Positions 9,600 to 18,297 of a DNA stretch of 64,000 nucleotides are shown here, one piece after another. This stretch comes from Indolivaga macrotermitis (GTDB lineage Bacteria > Bacteroidota > Bacteroidia > Bacteroidales > Dysgonomonadaceae). The stretch lies in NCBI RefSeq assembly GCF_900128985.1, contig NZ_FQUC01000002.1:248001-312000 (forward strand). The letters run 5' to 3'. A program made the position numbers and the translations under genes. How positions within the stretch are numbered: position 1 is the stretch's first letter; every line of letters begins with the position of its first letter. The notes under the pieces were generated by a model. That model was not told the DNA's origin. It saw only the letters and a program-made list of their open reading frames with translations, and searched no databases.

Positions 9600-10760
9600 A
9601 TGAAAAAATTATTTAAGCTTTCGTTTTATACGATTTTCGCATTAACTTTTACATATGGCTTTACAGCCTGTAGTGATGACAATAACGAAACCGATGACAC
9701 TGAGAAAGATAAAACTCTAACGGCAATCTCAAAACAATATGTAAACAATACCGTTATTGCAACTTACACATCACTAGCCGACGAAACTATAACATTGTAC
9801 AATGCTCTTGTAGAATTAAAGGCAAATAAAACCAATGCAAATGTAAAAGCCGTTGCAGACAGTTGGATAAAGACAAGAGATTATTGGGAACTAAGCGAAG
9901 CATGGTTATACGGTCCAGCCGACGATTTCGGTATTGATCCACATATCGACACATGGCCCCTAGATAAAAATGCTCTTGAATCTACTATACTCACCAACAG
10001 TACTTACATAGAAAGAATGAGTGCTGAAGATGGTGATATCTGGGCAGGAAATTTCTTCGAAGACGGTTTACTAGGATTCCATGGTATAGAGTACATTATA
10101 TTCCAAAATGGAAGCACAAAAGATGTATCTAAAATATCAGAGAATGAATTGATCTATGCTGTTGCAGTTGCAGGTGATCTTCGTAACCAATGTTTCCGTT
10201 TGGAAGCTGCATGGGCAGGAATCGATAACGTTACAGCTGAGAAAAAAGCCAAACTATTGGCTATGGATGCTAAGATAACTTATGAAAGCACTTCTTATTA
10301 CTATGGAGAAGCTATGCTTAATCCGGGAACTACCGCATTCTGTGAATCGGCAACAGACGCTTGTGAAACAATCCTTGAGGGTTGTATTACTATTGCAGAT
10401 GAAGTAGGTGCAATGAAAATAGGACAACCATATACAGGAGAAGACATTAATTATATTGAATCTCCATACAGCTATAATTCTAAAGTCGACTTTGTAGGAA
10501 ATATCAAAAGTATCAGAAATGCTTACATGGGCGGAATAGAAAGTAAACGCGGAGCTTCACTTAGTGCCTATATCCAGAGTGTTGATCCGGATGTTGATAC
10601 CGAAATTAAAAATGCAATAGAAAATGCAATAGATAAAATCGAAGCTATTCCATATCCGTTTGCTCTGAATTATTCTTCAACCCAAGCTGGAGAAGCGATG
10701 AAAGCATGTAACGAACTGGGTACCATTCTGGCGAAGGCTAAAACCGTTATAAGAAAATAA
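9600..10760 (+). CDS. Imelysin (M75/IrpA-like) lipoprotein
   Basis: The frame stays open from 9549, but the ATG at 9600 is chosen because it gives a proper lipoprotein signal peptide (KKLFKLSFYTIFALTFTYGFTAC, Cys lipobox). The mature 360-residue protein is helical. It carries the imelysin signature GxHxxE in LGFHGIEYIIF, plus the conserved DYWELSEAWLYGPADDFGIDP segment. Imelysin-like proteins (IrpA, EfeO-like) are periplasmic or surface iron-uptake proteins; the peptidase name is historical. The neighbouring di-heme oxidoreductase is a frequent partner of this family, supporting an iron or haem role. Confidence 0.88.
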   Translation: MKKLFKLSFYTIFALTFTYGFTACSDDNNETDDTEKDKTLTAISKQYVNNTVIATYTSLADETITLYNALVELKANKTNANVKAVADSWIKTRDYWELSEAWLYGPADDFGIDPHIDTWPLDKNALESTILTNSTYIERMSAEDGDIWAGNFFEDGLLGFHGIEYIIFQNGSTKDVSKISENELIYAVAVAGDLRNQCFRLEAAWAGIDNVTAEKKAKLLAMDAKITYESTSYYYGEAMLNPGTTAFCESATDACETILEGCITIADEVGAMKIGQPYTGEDINYIESPYSYNSKVDFVGNIKSIRNAYMGGIESKRGASLSAYIQSVDPDVDTEIKNAIENAIDKIEAIPYPFALNYSSTQAGEAMKACNELGTILAKAKTVIRK

Positions 10761-10792
10761 GAACGAAAATTACAGATCAATAATAAAGAATG

Positions 10793-10822
10793 AAGAGAAC
10801 AGCTGAAATATACTGTTCTCTT
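10793..10822 (+). terminator. Intercistronic stem-loop
   Basis: AAGAGAACAG at 10793-10802 pairs with CTGTTCTCTT at 10813-10822, a perfect 10-bp stem with a 10-nt loop. It lies between imelysin and the di-heme oxidoreductase. The U-run is poor, so it may be partial termination or an mRNA-processing structure. Confidence 0.5.
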
Positions 10823-10841
10823 ATATAGCTAAAAAATCTAT

Positions 10842-12362
10842 ATGAAAAAGCTTAGACTATATTGTATACACACAACTACGTTAGTTTTATTTCTCTTACT
10901 GACAAATTGCAGCGATGATAACAATAGCAATACAAACACACCCGATCCTAACAACGAGTTAGCCGAAGAATACTACAGCGGAGGAAAATTAGGCACGACA
11001 TTTAACACTACCCCTTATGCATATGAACAGCCGACTCCTGCTGTAGAAGAATCTTCTGAAATGTCGTTACAATTTAAGTATGGAGAAGCATTTTTCGAAA
11101 ACCCTTATTTGACAAACACATCCGGCATGCGTCATGGCCTAGGCCCGGCGTACGTTCGCAGTTCCTGCATTACATGCCATCCCGGATATGGGCACGGCAA
11201 AAGAATGGAACAATACCGTTCTAAAGATTATGGCAACGGTTATCTTCTTGTTGTCACTGACGCAAACGATAACTATATAAGCCAGTTAACCGGTATGCCT
11301 CAGACACAAGCGGTAGCTCCTTTTTTACCTCCGATCGACGAATCGGGAATAAAAATAGAATGGCTGAACCACACTGACGAATACGGAAACCAGTTTCCCG
11401 ATGGCGAAACTTACAGCCTGATATATCCGGAAGTTACTATCGACAGGTCGGCTTTCAATGTCCCTATGCCGGACTACTATAAAGTTCGTCTGGAAGCCAC
11501 AATAGGTATTTACGGTACAGGATTGATAGATGCGATTCATGACGATTCGATCATAGCCGAATACCAACGACAGAAGAGTTTAGGCTATACACTTAATGAT
11601 GCTAAATACCAGCCCGAGAACTTTATTAAAGAAGTCGATGGTACATCTCATCCAGGAAGATATACATACGGACTGACAAGAGGTACTCTGCAAAACGGGC
11701 CGGGAGCAAATGCAATCTGGAATATAACCAATGTTACCCGTTCCGACAGACGCTATCATTATATTACTGAAGCCTATGCAATTGCAATGTCAAAAAATAC
11801 AGATATTCAGAAGGCCTTGGGTCAAACAGAGCAGGAAATATATGATTATCTGATGTCGAAAGAACTTACTCCGGAAATGACGGATGAGGAATATATCAAT
11901 TTTATGGTATGGCACCGTGGACTCGCTGTTCCGGCTGCCCGTAATCTCGACGATCCTGTGGTTCAGCAAGGCAAGAAGAAATTTCTGGAAATCGGTTGCG
12001 CTTCGTGCCACCGGCCATCATGGACTACAGCTGCCGACGATTACGCCGGAGATCCGATGGTAAAAGGAAAACTTCCCCGTTATCCATATCAAAAAATATG
12101 GCCATACTCGGATTTTCTGCAGCACAGGCTCGAAATGGTAAATAACATACGTACCGGATGGTGTCGCACGACTCCATTGTGGGGACGCGGACTTTCGCAG
12201 AAATGCACAGGAGCCAGTGATCATCTGCATGATATGCGTGCGCGTAATTATACAGAAGCAATTATGTGGCACGGAGGAGATGCCAAATTTGCAAAACAAA
12301 AATACCGGAACCTGTCAAAAGAAGATAGAGATGCCCTTATTAAATTTCTTGAGTCTATCTGA
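10842..12362 (+). CDS. Di-heme oxidoreductase (DUF1111-type) lipoprotein
   Basis: A 506-residue lipoprotein (TLVLFLLLTNCSDD lipobox) with two CxxCH haem c attachment motifs: CITCH near residue 110 and CASCH near residue 387. This matches the di-heme oxidoreductase/DUF1111 family (often named putative thiol oxidoreductase), commonly encoded next to imelysins. The C-terminal third has the family's GRGL and MWHGG segments followed by LSKEDRDALIKFLESI. It would sit on the periplasmic or outer-membrane face and move electrons, perhaps changing the redox state of iron delivered by imelysin (inference). The haem-lyase-like gene starts 3 nt after its stop, consistent with a need for cytochrome c maturation. 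Confidence 0.88.
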   Translation: MKKLRLYCIHTTTLVLFLLLTNCSDDNNSNTNTPDPNNELAEEYYSGGKLGTTFNTTPYAYEQPTPAVEESSEMSLQFKYGEAFFENPYLTNTSGMRHGLGPAYVRSSCITCHPGYGHGKRMEQYRSKDYGNGYLLVVTDANDNYISQLTGMPQTQAVAPFLPPIDESGIKIEWLNHTDEYGNQFPDGETYSLIYPEVTIDRSAFNVPMPDYYKVRLEATIGIYGTGLIDAIHDDSIIAEYQRQKSLGYTLNDAKYQPENFIKEVDGTSHPGRYTYGLTRGTLQNGPGANAIWNITNVTRSDRRYHYITEAYAIAMSKNTDIQKALGQTEQEIYDYLMSKELTPEMTDEEYINFMVWHRGLAVPAARNLDDPVVQQGKKKFLEIGCASCHRPSWTTAADDYAGDPMVKGKLPRYPYQKIWPYSDFLQHRLEMVNNIRTGWCRTTPLWGRGLSQKCTGASDHLHDMRARNYTEAIMWHGGDAKFAKQKYRNLSKEDRDALIKFLESI

Positions 12363-12365
12363 TAA

Positions 12366-13502
12366 ATGAAAATTTATATCAAGCGTATAGCTTTCGGACT
12401 ATTGGTAATAATACTGATAGTCCTTGCTTCTGCAACCGTCATAGAAAAACTATATGATAGTGAATTTGTCTCCGCGAAGGTTTACCACTCATGGTGGTTT
12501 GTCACGTTGTGGATTCTGTTTTGCCTTGCTTCTTGTATTTATATTATCCTGCAGAAATTATACAGGCAAAAAGCCGTCTTCTTACTGCATTGTGCCTTTG
12601 TTGTTATTTTGTTAGGTGCTTTTATTACTTACATTTCAGCAGAAAGAGGATATATACATCTCAGGCAAGGCAAACCGCAAAATGCTTATATCCTTGATGA
12701 CGATATAACAAAACGCTCTCTGCCTTTTGAGATAAAACTGGTTCTTTTTGAAATGGAATACCATCCTGACTCTGACCAGCCAGCCGATTTCATTAGCTAT
12801 CTAATGATTGACGGAGAAATGTGTAAGGTCTCGATGAATAAGATAAAAACACATCAGAATTATCGGTTCTATCAAATTGATTATGACAGGGATGAGATGG
12901 GTAGCGTGTTGCTCGTAAACTACGATCCGTTCGGAATAGCAACAACTTATACCGGATACTTGTTACTGGCTTTATCAATACTATGGCTGCTATGGTTACG
13001 CATAGGATGGAAAGGCTTGGTATGTATTGTAATACCTACAATTATCGTTTGGTTTTACATATCCCGGATAAATCCGATGACACCAGTTTTGCGGACTCCT
13101 ATGCTCGCAATGCATGTATCAGTGATTGTAATCTCCTATCTGCTATTGCTGCAGATTGCAATAATGAGCCTGATCGGAATTATATCGAAAAAAAGGTGTA
13201 AACAAATGTATCGCTGGAACAAGAAATTACTTTATCCAGCACTATTTTTATTGGCTGCCGGAATATTTATCGGTGCAGTCTGGGCCAATATTTCATGGGG
13301 ACGTTACTGGGGATGGGATGCAAAGGAGACTTGGGCTTTAATCACCATGTTAGTATATGCAATACCCATGCACAGAAAAAGCCTTCCCTTCTTTTCCGAC
13401 CCATTGAAGTTTCACCGATATTGCCTTATCGCTTTCCTAACCGTACTGATGACCTTTTTAGGTGTTAGCTTCCTGTTAAGAGGCCTCCATAGTTATATAT
13501 AA
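12366..13502 (+). CDS. Compact ResB/CcsA-like cytochrome c biogenesis protein
   Basis: A 378-residue membrane protein. The N-terminal half has three hydrophobic segments and a soluble domain like Ccs1/ResB. The C-terminal half resembles CcsA: several transmembrane helices, a histidine in MLAMHVSVIVISY, and the tryptophan-rich WGRYWGWDAKETWALI (WWD-type haem-binding motif) near residue 312. CcsBA proteins carry haem across the membrane and attach it to CxxCH motifs. This one is much smaller than usual CcsBA fusions and sits 3 nt after a two-CxxCH protein, so it may be a dedicated lyase for that partner (inference). Confidence 0.8.
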   Translation: MKIYIKRIAFGLLVIILIVLASATVIEKLYDSEFVSAKVYHSWWFVTLWILFCLASCIYIILQKLYRQKAVFLLHCAFVVILLGAFITYISAERGYIHLRQGKPQNAYILDDDITKRSLPFEIKLVLFEMEYHPDSDQPADFISYLMIDGEMCKVSMNKIKTHQNYRFYQIDYDRDEMGSVLLVNYDPFGIATTYTGYLLLALSILWLLWLRIGWKGLVCIVIPTIIVWFYISRINPMTPVLRTPMLAMHVSVIVISYLLLLQIAIMSLIGIISKKRCKQMYRWNKKLLYPALFLLAAGIFIGAVWANISWGRYWGWDAKETWALITMLVYAIPMHRKSLPFFSDPLKFHRYCLIAFLTVLMTFLGVSFLLRGLHSYI

Positions 13503-13513
13503 AGAAAATAAAA

Positions 13514-14635
13514 ATGAATGAATATAAAGCTTTTATTCTCGGGGATGTAAACATCCCGGAATATCATATATCATTAGCTCCTGACAATCTAGATATATTT
13601 CAGGAACAACTGAATAGTCTCTCTTTTAAATTCGAACATGTAATAAAAGAGCTTGGATTAGAAAACAGGCATCTTGTGTTTGCCAAAATATTCTTGAGTG
13701 ATTATATTAATCAGAAGCCAATTCTCAAAAATCACACTAAATTTCGATCAATTCTGGGGAATGCTGCAATATCATATATAGAACAACCTCCTTTGGATGG
13801 AACAAAGATAAATCTGCTCCTACTCTTTATCAAGACCGACAACATCGTTATAGAAAAAGAAAAAGATGCATATTTTATCAGAATTGAGAATAAGACACAT
13901 GTATATCAAAGCATAGTCAAATATGAAAGCTCAATTGAGTCCCCTTATGCCCAGACAAAAGATGCTTTCACCCGCCATATAGAACTCCTGTCCAATAACG
14001 GGATGTCTCTCAAAGATAATTGCGTCAGAACGTGGCTATACTCCCGTGATGTAGATAAGGACTATGCCAGCATTGTAAAAGCCCGTAACCATATATTTGA
14101 CAAACAAGGCCTGACTGTCAATACCCATTTCATAGCCTCAACCGGAATAGAAGGAAAAGGTTTATGCCCCGGTTCATCGGTAAATATCGATTTTTATTCA
14201 ATCAAAGGTATCTCTAATGAACAAGTCAGATATTTACAAGCATTAGATTACTTAAATAACACCTACGAATACGGGGTTTCTTTTGAGCGAGGGACATGTA
14301 TAACATACTCAGACAGGAAACATATATTTATATCGGGAACAGCCAGTATCGATAAAGAAGGAGAATGTATATATCGGAATGATGTTCTTAAACAGACAGA
14401 ACGCCTGTTTCTCAATATAAAAATGTTACTTAAAGATGTTAGTGCAGACTTGACGGATATTGCACAAATGATCGTTTATTTGAGGAATATTTCAGATTAT
14501 GAAATAATTAATAATTACCTAATTAGCAACTACAAAGAAGTCCCCAAAGTTATTGTCCAAGCACGGGTATGTCGTCCCGAATGGCTTATCGAAGTAGAAT
14601 GTATTGCAATAAAACGGACGTCTGACGGATTATAA
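13514..14635 (+). CDS. Rid/chorismatase-like protein with tandem Rid-type folds
   Basis: A 373-residue soluble protein. The C-terminal ~120 residues look like a RidA/YjgF fold, with IFISGTASIDKEGECIYR, the amphipathic QTERLFLNIKMLLKDVSADL helix and an ending VQARVCRPEWLIEVECIAIK. The middle (YAQTKDAFTRHIELLSNNGM and WLYSRDVDKDY) looks like a second related unit, as in FkbO/Hyg5-like chorismatases and other two-domain Rid proteins. It starts 11 nt after the cytochrome biogenesis gene and is the last gene of the operon. Its substrate is not evident; the call rests on fold-like motifs. Confidence 0.6.
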   Translation: MNEYKAFILGDVNIPEYHISLAPDNLDIFQEQLNSLSFKFEHVIKELGLENRHLVFAKIFLSDYINQKPILKNHTKFRSILGNAAISYIEQPPLDGTKINLLLLFIKTDNIVIEKEKDAYFIRIENKTHVYQSIVKYESSIESPYAQTKDAFTRHIELLSNNGMSLKDNCVRTWLYSRDVDKDYASIVKARNHIFDKQGLTVNTHFIASTGIEGKGLCPGSSVNIDFYSIKGISNEQVRYLQALDYLNNTYEYGVSFERGTCITYSDRKHIFISGTASIDKEGECIYRNDVLKQTERLFLNIKMLLKDVSADLTDIAQMIVYLRNISDYEIINNYLISNYKEVPKVIVQARVCRPEWLIEVECIAIKRTSDGL

Positions 14636-14829
14636 CATTGTATTTTCCGGTATAGAACAATCATAATTTATGATTACATATCAAGTCAATCTCTATTTTC
14701 CTGAAGATATATGATAAAGATAGCATGGAGAACTATCCTTTTATGAAATTTTGAGGTTTCCTCTTTTTATTCATCTTAAATATTATGTTTGGGATTCATT
14801 TTGATCTTAGAAGCTCAGAGTTATAGAAA

Positions 14830-14863
14830 AGCAAAAAGTCATAAAGACTTTCTGCTTTTTGCT
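14830..14863. terminator. Bidirectional terminator between convergent operons
   Basis: AGCAAAAAG at 14830-14838 pairs with CTTTTTGCT at 14855-14863. A- and T-rich flanks on both sides let it end the Rid-like gene (plus) and nrdG (minus). Confidence 0.7.
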
Positions 14864-14885
14864 CTTTTATTAAGAAAACAATCTA

Positions 14886-15413
14886 TTAATAAGTAACTGA
14901 CATTCCCTTCTCACTAAAGACATTTTTCCATGTGATAGCTTTTTCCCTTTTTAAAGATTTCTGCACATCAATAATACGTTGATTACTGCTGCCTCGGAAT
15001 TGCAAATCTATGTCTCTCAAAGCACCCATATATCTTCCATCTACCAGCACATCTATAAAAGGCAAAATCTGAGATAATTTATTCGACCTTATAATCTGCT
15101 CGTAAGTAAAACCTGTATAACACCAGATGTCTTTTGTAGTTTCATTTTTTATAAGTTGTGCTAACTCCGTAAATCCTTCTATCTGAAAGAGAGGGTCACC
15201 TCCCGAAAAAGTCACGTTCGAAAATTCATCCTTCTTTATTATTTCCAATAGAGTATGCATAGAATAAAATGTACCCGCATTTATATCCCACGATTGAGGA
15301 TTATGGCATCCGAGACATTGATGCAGACAGCCTGCACCGTAGATAGCCGTACGGAATCCGGGACCATCTACAGTGGTATCACACACAATATTTAGTATAG
15401 ATAGCCTACTCAT
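14886..15413 (-). CDS. nrdG: Anaerobic ribonucleotide reductase activating enzyme
   Basis: A radical-SAM activase that places the glycyl radical on NrdD using a 4Fe-4S cluster and S-adenosylmethionine. The cluster motif CxxxCxxC is visible in GAGCLHQCLGCHNPQSW, followed by the NVTFSGGDPLFQ glycine motif. The ATG at 15413 (MSRLSILNIV) is preferred over an upstream GTG; it gives about 175 residues, a normal length. It overlaps the nrdD stop by 8 nt, so the two are translationally coupled and share the upstream cobalamin riboswitch. Confidence 0.93.
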   Translation of the reverse strand: MSRLSILNIVCDTTVDGPGFRTAIYGAGCLHQCLGCHNPQSWDINAGTFYSMHTLLEIIKKDEFSNVTFSGGDPLFQIEGFTELAQLIKNETTKDIWCYTGFTYEQIIRSNKLSQILPFIDVLVDGRYMGALRDIDLQFRGSSNQRIIDVQKSLKREKAITWKNVFSEKGMSVTY

Positions 15414-17613
15414 GGATGATACGGTCGTTAAGTTCCGCCAGTTTAGCACTATTCCATCTGTCGGTAGTACCTACCAGATAACCGGTGATACGTTGTAAGC
15501 GGTCAATTTCAGTACTTCCACATTTGGGACATTTTTCTAATTTCGCATCGGCATTTTCATATCCGCATTTCAGACAACGGTTGCGATTGTGATTAACGGA
15601 TGCATAACCGATATTATATTTATCCATCATATCTACAACTGTCATGATCGCTTCCGGATTGTGGGTTGCATCTCCGTCCACTTCCACATAGAAGATATGA
15701 CCGCCACGTGTCAAATCATGGTAAGGAGCTTCGGTTTTTGCCTTGTGATGCGCACTGCAAGAATAATAGACAGGAACATGATTGGAGTTTGTATAATATT
15801 CCCGGTCGGTTATTCCTTCAATGAGTCCGAAATCTTTCCTGTCCCTGCGTGTGAAACGTCCCGCAAGCCCTTCGGCAGGAGTAGCAAGCACACTATAATT
15901 ATGCTGATATTTATCAGAAAATTCATTGACACGGTCTCTCATATAGATTACCATTTCCAGACCTAATTTTTGTGCATGTTCATCTTCGCCATGATGTTTC
16001 CCGATTAAAGCGACTAACGCTTCGGCAAGACCGATGAAACCGATACCTAATGTACCTTGATTAATTACTTTTTCGATCGTGTTTTCTTCTGTTAGTTGTT
16101 CGCAACCTTCCCAAAGAACCGACATTAATAAGGGAAATTGTTTAGGTGCAGCTGTTTTCTGGAATTCGAAACGGCGGTGTAATTGCAAAGCTGCTAAGTC
16201 GAGCAACTGGTCTAATTTACTGTAAAAACAATCGATTCGTTCCTTCGTATTTTCTATATTCCTACATTCTAATGCTATGCGTACAAGATTCAGAGTCGAA
16301 AACGAAAGATTACCACGTCCGACAGAAGTTTTCTTTCCGAAACGGTTTTCGAATACTCGTGTACGGCATCCCATTGTAGCTACTTCGTAATTAAATCTTT
16401 GCGGGTCTTCAGAATTCCAATCTTCGTGCTGATTAAAAGTAGCGTCCAGATTCAGAAAGTTCGGGAAGAAACGGCGGGCACTCACCTTACATGCTAATTG
16501 ATACAGGTCGTAATTCCTGTCTTCAGGCAGATAACTTACGCCTCTTTTCTTTTTCCATATTTGTATCGGGAAAATGGCTGTTACGCCATGTCCTACACCT
16601 TCGTAAGCTGTATGCAATAATTCACGAATGACGCAACGCCCTTCGGAGGAAGTATCCGTTCCGTAATTAATGGAACTGAAAACCACCTGATTACCTCCAC
16701 GCGAATGTATAGTGTTCATATTGTGGATAAAAGCCTCCATTGACTGATGAATACGTCCGACAGTACGGTTTATCGCATGTTGCAGAATACGTTCGTCTCC
16801 TTGTAATTCGGATAATTCTTTGGGTAAATAATCTTGTATTTCGATGTCATACAAATGCTTGTAATCTTGTCCGTTAATTTGTTCCAGAACTTTTATTTCT
16901 TCGATATAACTTTTTCTAACAAAAGGCGCCAGGTAAAAATCGAAAGCAGGAATAGCCTGTCCGCCGTGCATTTCGTTCTGAGCAGTTTCCAGCGATATGC
17001 ATGCCAGCATACTCGCCGTTTCGATACGCTTAGCCGGGCGTGATTCGCCGTGTCCTGCATTAAATCCGTTCTGTAATATCTTATCCAACGGATGCTGAAC
17101 ACAAGTCAAACTTTTAGTCGGATAATAATCTTTATCGTGAATATGCAAGTAGTTCAGACGAACAGCTTCTTTTACTTCGGGAAGTAATAAATAATCATCG
17201 ACGAATGGCTTTGTGGTTTCACTTGCAAACTTCATCATCATACCTGCCGGAGTATCGGCATTCATATTTGCATTTTCACGGGTAATGTCATTCGATTTTG
17301 TCTCGATGATTTCGAGAAACATATCCCTTGTTTTGGCTTTGCGTGCAATGTTGCGTTTGTCCCGATAAGCAATATATTTTTTAGCCACCTCTTTGCGGGG
17401 ACTTTTCATCAGCTCCATTTCCACCATATCCTGTATCTGTTCTACGGTCATCTGTTCGTTGCCCTGACAAGATACATAATCGGTTATACGCCTGATAATA
17501 GTTGTGTCTTCGCCATATTCGGTGTGAAGCATGGCTTTGCGGATAGCCGCCATGATTTTTTCTTCGTTGAATCCAACGATACGTCCGTCTCTCTTTACTA
17601 CTGTCTGAATCAT
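15406..17613 (-). CDS. nrdD: Anaerobic (class III) ribonucleoside-triphosphate reductase
   Basis: This glycyl-radical enzyme makes deoxyribonucleotides without oxygen and without B12. The N-terminus is an ATP cone (VVKRDGRIVGFNEEKIM). The C-terminus has the four-cysteine zinc site CLKCGYENA...CPKCGS and the glycyl-radical segment RITGYLVGTTDRWN, with the radical glycine near residue 711. The ATG at 17613 (MIQTVVKRDG) is chosen; the longer frame would need a TTG start. The result is 735 residues, typical for the family. A cobalamin riboswitch about 100 nt upstream on the same strand implies repression when adenosylcobalamin is plentiful. Confidence 0.95.
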   Translation of the reverse strand: MIQTVVKRDGRIVGFNEEKIMAAIRKAMLHTEYGEDTTIIRRITDYVSCQGNEQMTVEQIQDMVEMELMKSPRKEVAKKYIAYRDKRNIARKAKTRDMFLEIIETKSNDITRENANMNADTPAGMMMKFASETTKPFVDDYLLLPEVKEAVRLNYLHIHDKDYYPTKSLTCVQHPLDKILQNGFNAGHGESRPAKRIETASMLACISLETAQNEMHGGQAIPAFDFYLAPFVRKSYIEEIKVLEQINGQDYKHLYDIEIQDYLPKELSELQGDERILQHAINRTVGRIHQSMEAFIHNMNTIHSRGGNQVVFSSINYGTDTSSEGRCVIRELLHTAYEGVGHGVTAIFPIQIWKKKRGVSYLPEDRNYDLYQLACKVSARRFFPNFLNLDATFNQHEDWNSEDPQRFNYEVATMGCRTRVFENRFGKKTSVGRGNLSFSTLNLVRIALECRNIENTKERIDCFYSKLDQLLDLAALQLHRRFEFQKTAAPKQFPLLMSVLWEGCEQLTEENTIEKVINQGTLGIGFIGLAEALVALIGKHHGEDEHAQKLGLEMVIYMRDRVNEFSDKYQHNYSVLATPAEGLAGRFTRRDRKDFGLIEGITDREYYTNSNHVPVYYSCSAHHKAKTEAPYHDLTRGGHIFYVEVDGDATHNPEAIMTVVDMMDKYNIGYASVNHNRNRCLKCGYENADAKLEKCPKCGSTEIDRLQRITGYLVGTTDRWNSAKLAELNDRIIHE

Positions 17614-17714
17614 AATAAAACTGTCTTTATACTTTTTGTTCAAAAATATAACCGACGGAAGGCTCAGAAATACACGGGAATGCTTATAAATGGAAATTAA
17701 CCGTATATTCTATC

Positions 17715-17910
17715 GCTTTTCTCCCGAAAGCTACGAATGTATATACGGCAGGTCTTCTGACTCGTTTCAAGTTAGATGCCTTCCCATTTTTCAGTTCATA
17801 AAAAACAGTGGCGAAGATACTAACTCGTTATCGAAACTTACAGCTACGGGGATAGTTCAGGACTTGCACCTAATTCCCTTTTCATCCAATTTTTGATTGG
17901 AACCATATAT
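17715..17910 (-). promoter_or_regulatory. Cobalamin riboswitch upstream of nrdDG
   Basis: Read 5' to 3' on the minus strand from 17910. A P1 strand (ATATATGG) is followed by AGGGAATTAGGTGCAAGTCC and CCCCGTAGCTGTAA. Next come the B12-box GCCACTG, GGGAAGGC, CAGAAGACCTGCC, and the closing P1 strand CCGTATAT (17741-17748), which pairs perfectly over 8 bp counting one G-U. Downstream, GCTTTCGGGAGAAAAGC (17715-17731) forms a hairpin whose CGGG loop is complementary to CCCG in L5: the classic L5-L13 kissing loop. The aptamer lies about 100 nt before the nrdD ATG. Cobalamin riboswitches normally switch genes off when ligand binds. Confidence 0.92.
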
Positions 17911-17915
17911 GGGAA

Positions 17916-17923
17916 CAAAGATA
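17916..17923 (-). promoter_or_regulatory. -7 element of the nrdDG promoter
   Basis: On the minus strand this reads TATCTTTG, an exact TAnnTTTG match just upstream of the riboswitch. Transcription would start at about the beginning of the aptamer. No clear TTTG -33 element is seen. Confidence 0.5.
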
Positions 17924-18227
17924 AAGCAATTCTTTTGATTATCTCGTTAAAAATATTTTCATTACCCAATATCAATTTATTAAATTTCCTAAAAATAATA
18001 TCAAATATCTATTTTTCAACCAAATAAAATTCAACAACCATTAAAAAGTTTTCCGAAATAAAAATTTATACTCCCCATTTCAGCTTCCCGATTTTTCTTT
18101 TTAGAAACTTAATCCTTAGATATACTCCTGTTACAGATACAACTGTTCCTTCTAACATCACTGCAAGCAAGAACCGCATTTTAACCAACTGTCAATAAAA
18201 TTAACATTAGTTATAACTTCACAAAAA

Positions 18228-18248
18228 TGTAATGTCATATTCATTACA
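18228..18248. promoter_or_regulatory. Perfect dyad, candidate operator before TonB receptor
   Basis: TGTAATG (18228-18234) and CATTACA (18242-18248) form a perfect inverted repeat with a 7-nt AT-rich spacer, about 50 nt before the receptor start and about 18 nt before a TTCATTTG promoter-like element (18266-18273). Size and spacing suit a dimeric repressor or activator; the protein is unknown. Confidence 0.4.
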
Positions 18249-18297
18249 AAAAAACTCTTTTCGTGTTCATTTGCGGTAAACAAATTAAACAGTTTAT

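Noticed and set aside
17614-17643. N-terminal extension of NrdD from a TTG codon
   Set aside because: The ATG at 17613 gives the standard NrdD beginning; the extension has no family similarity.
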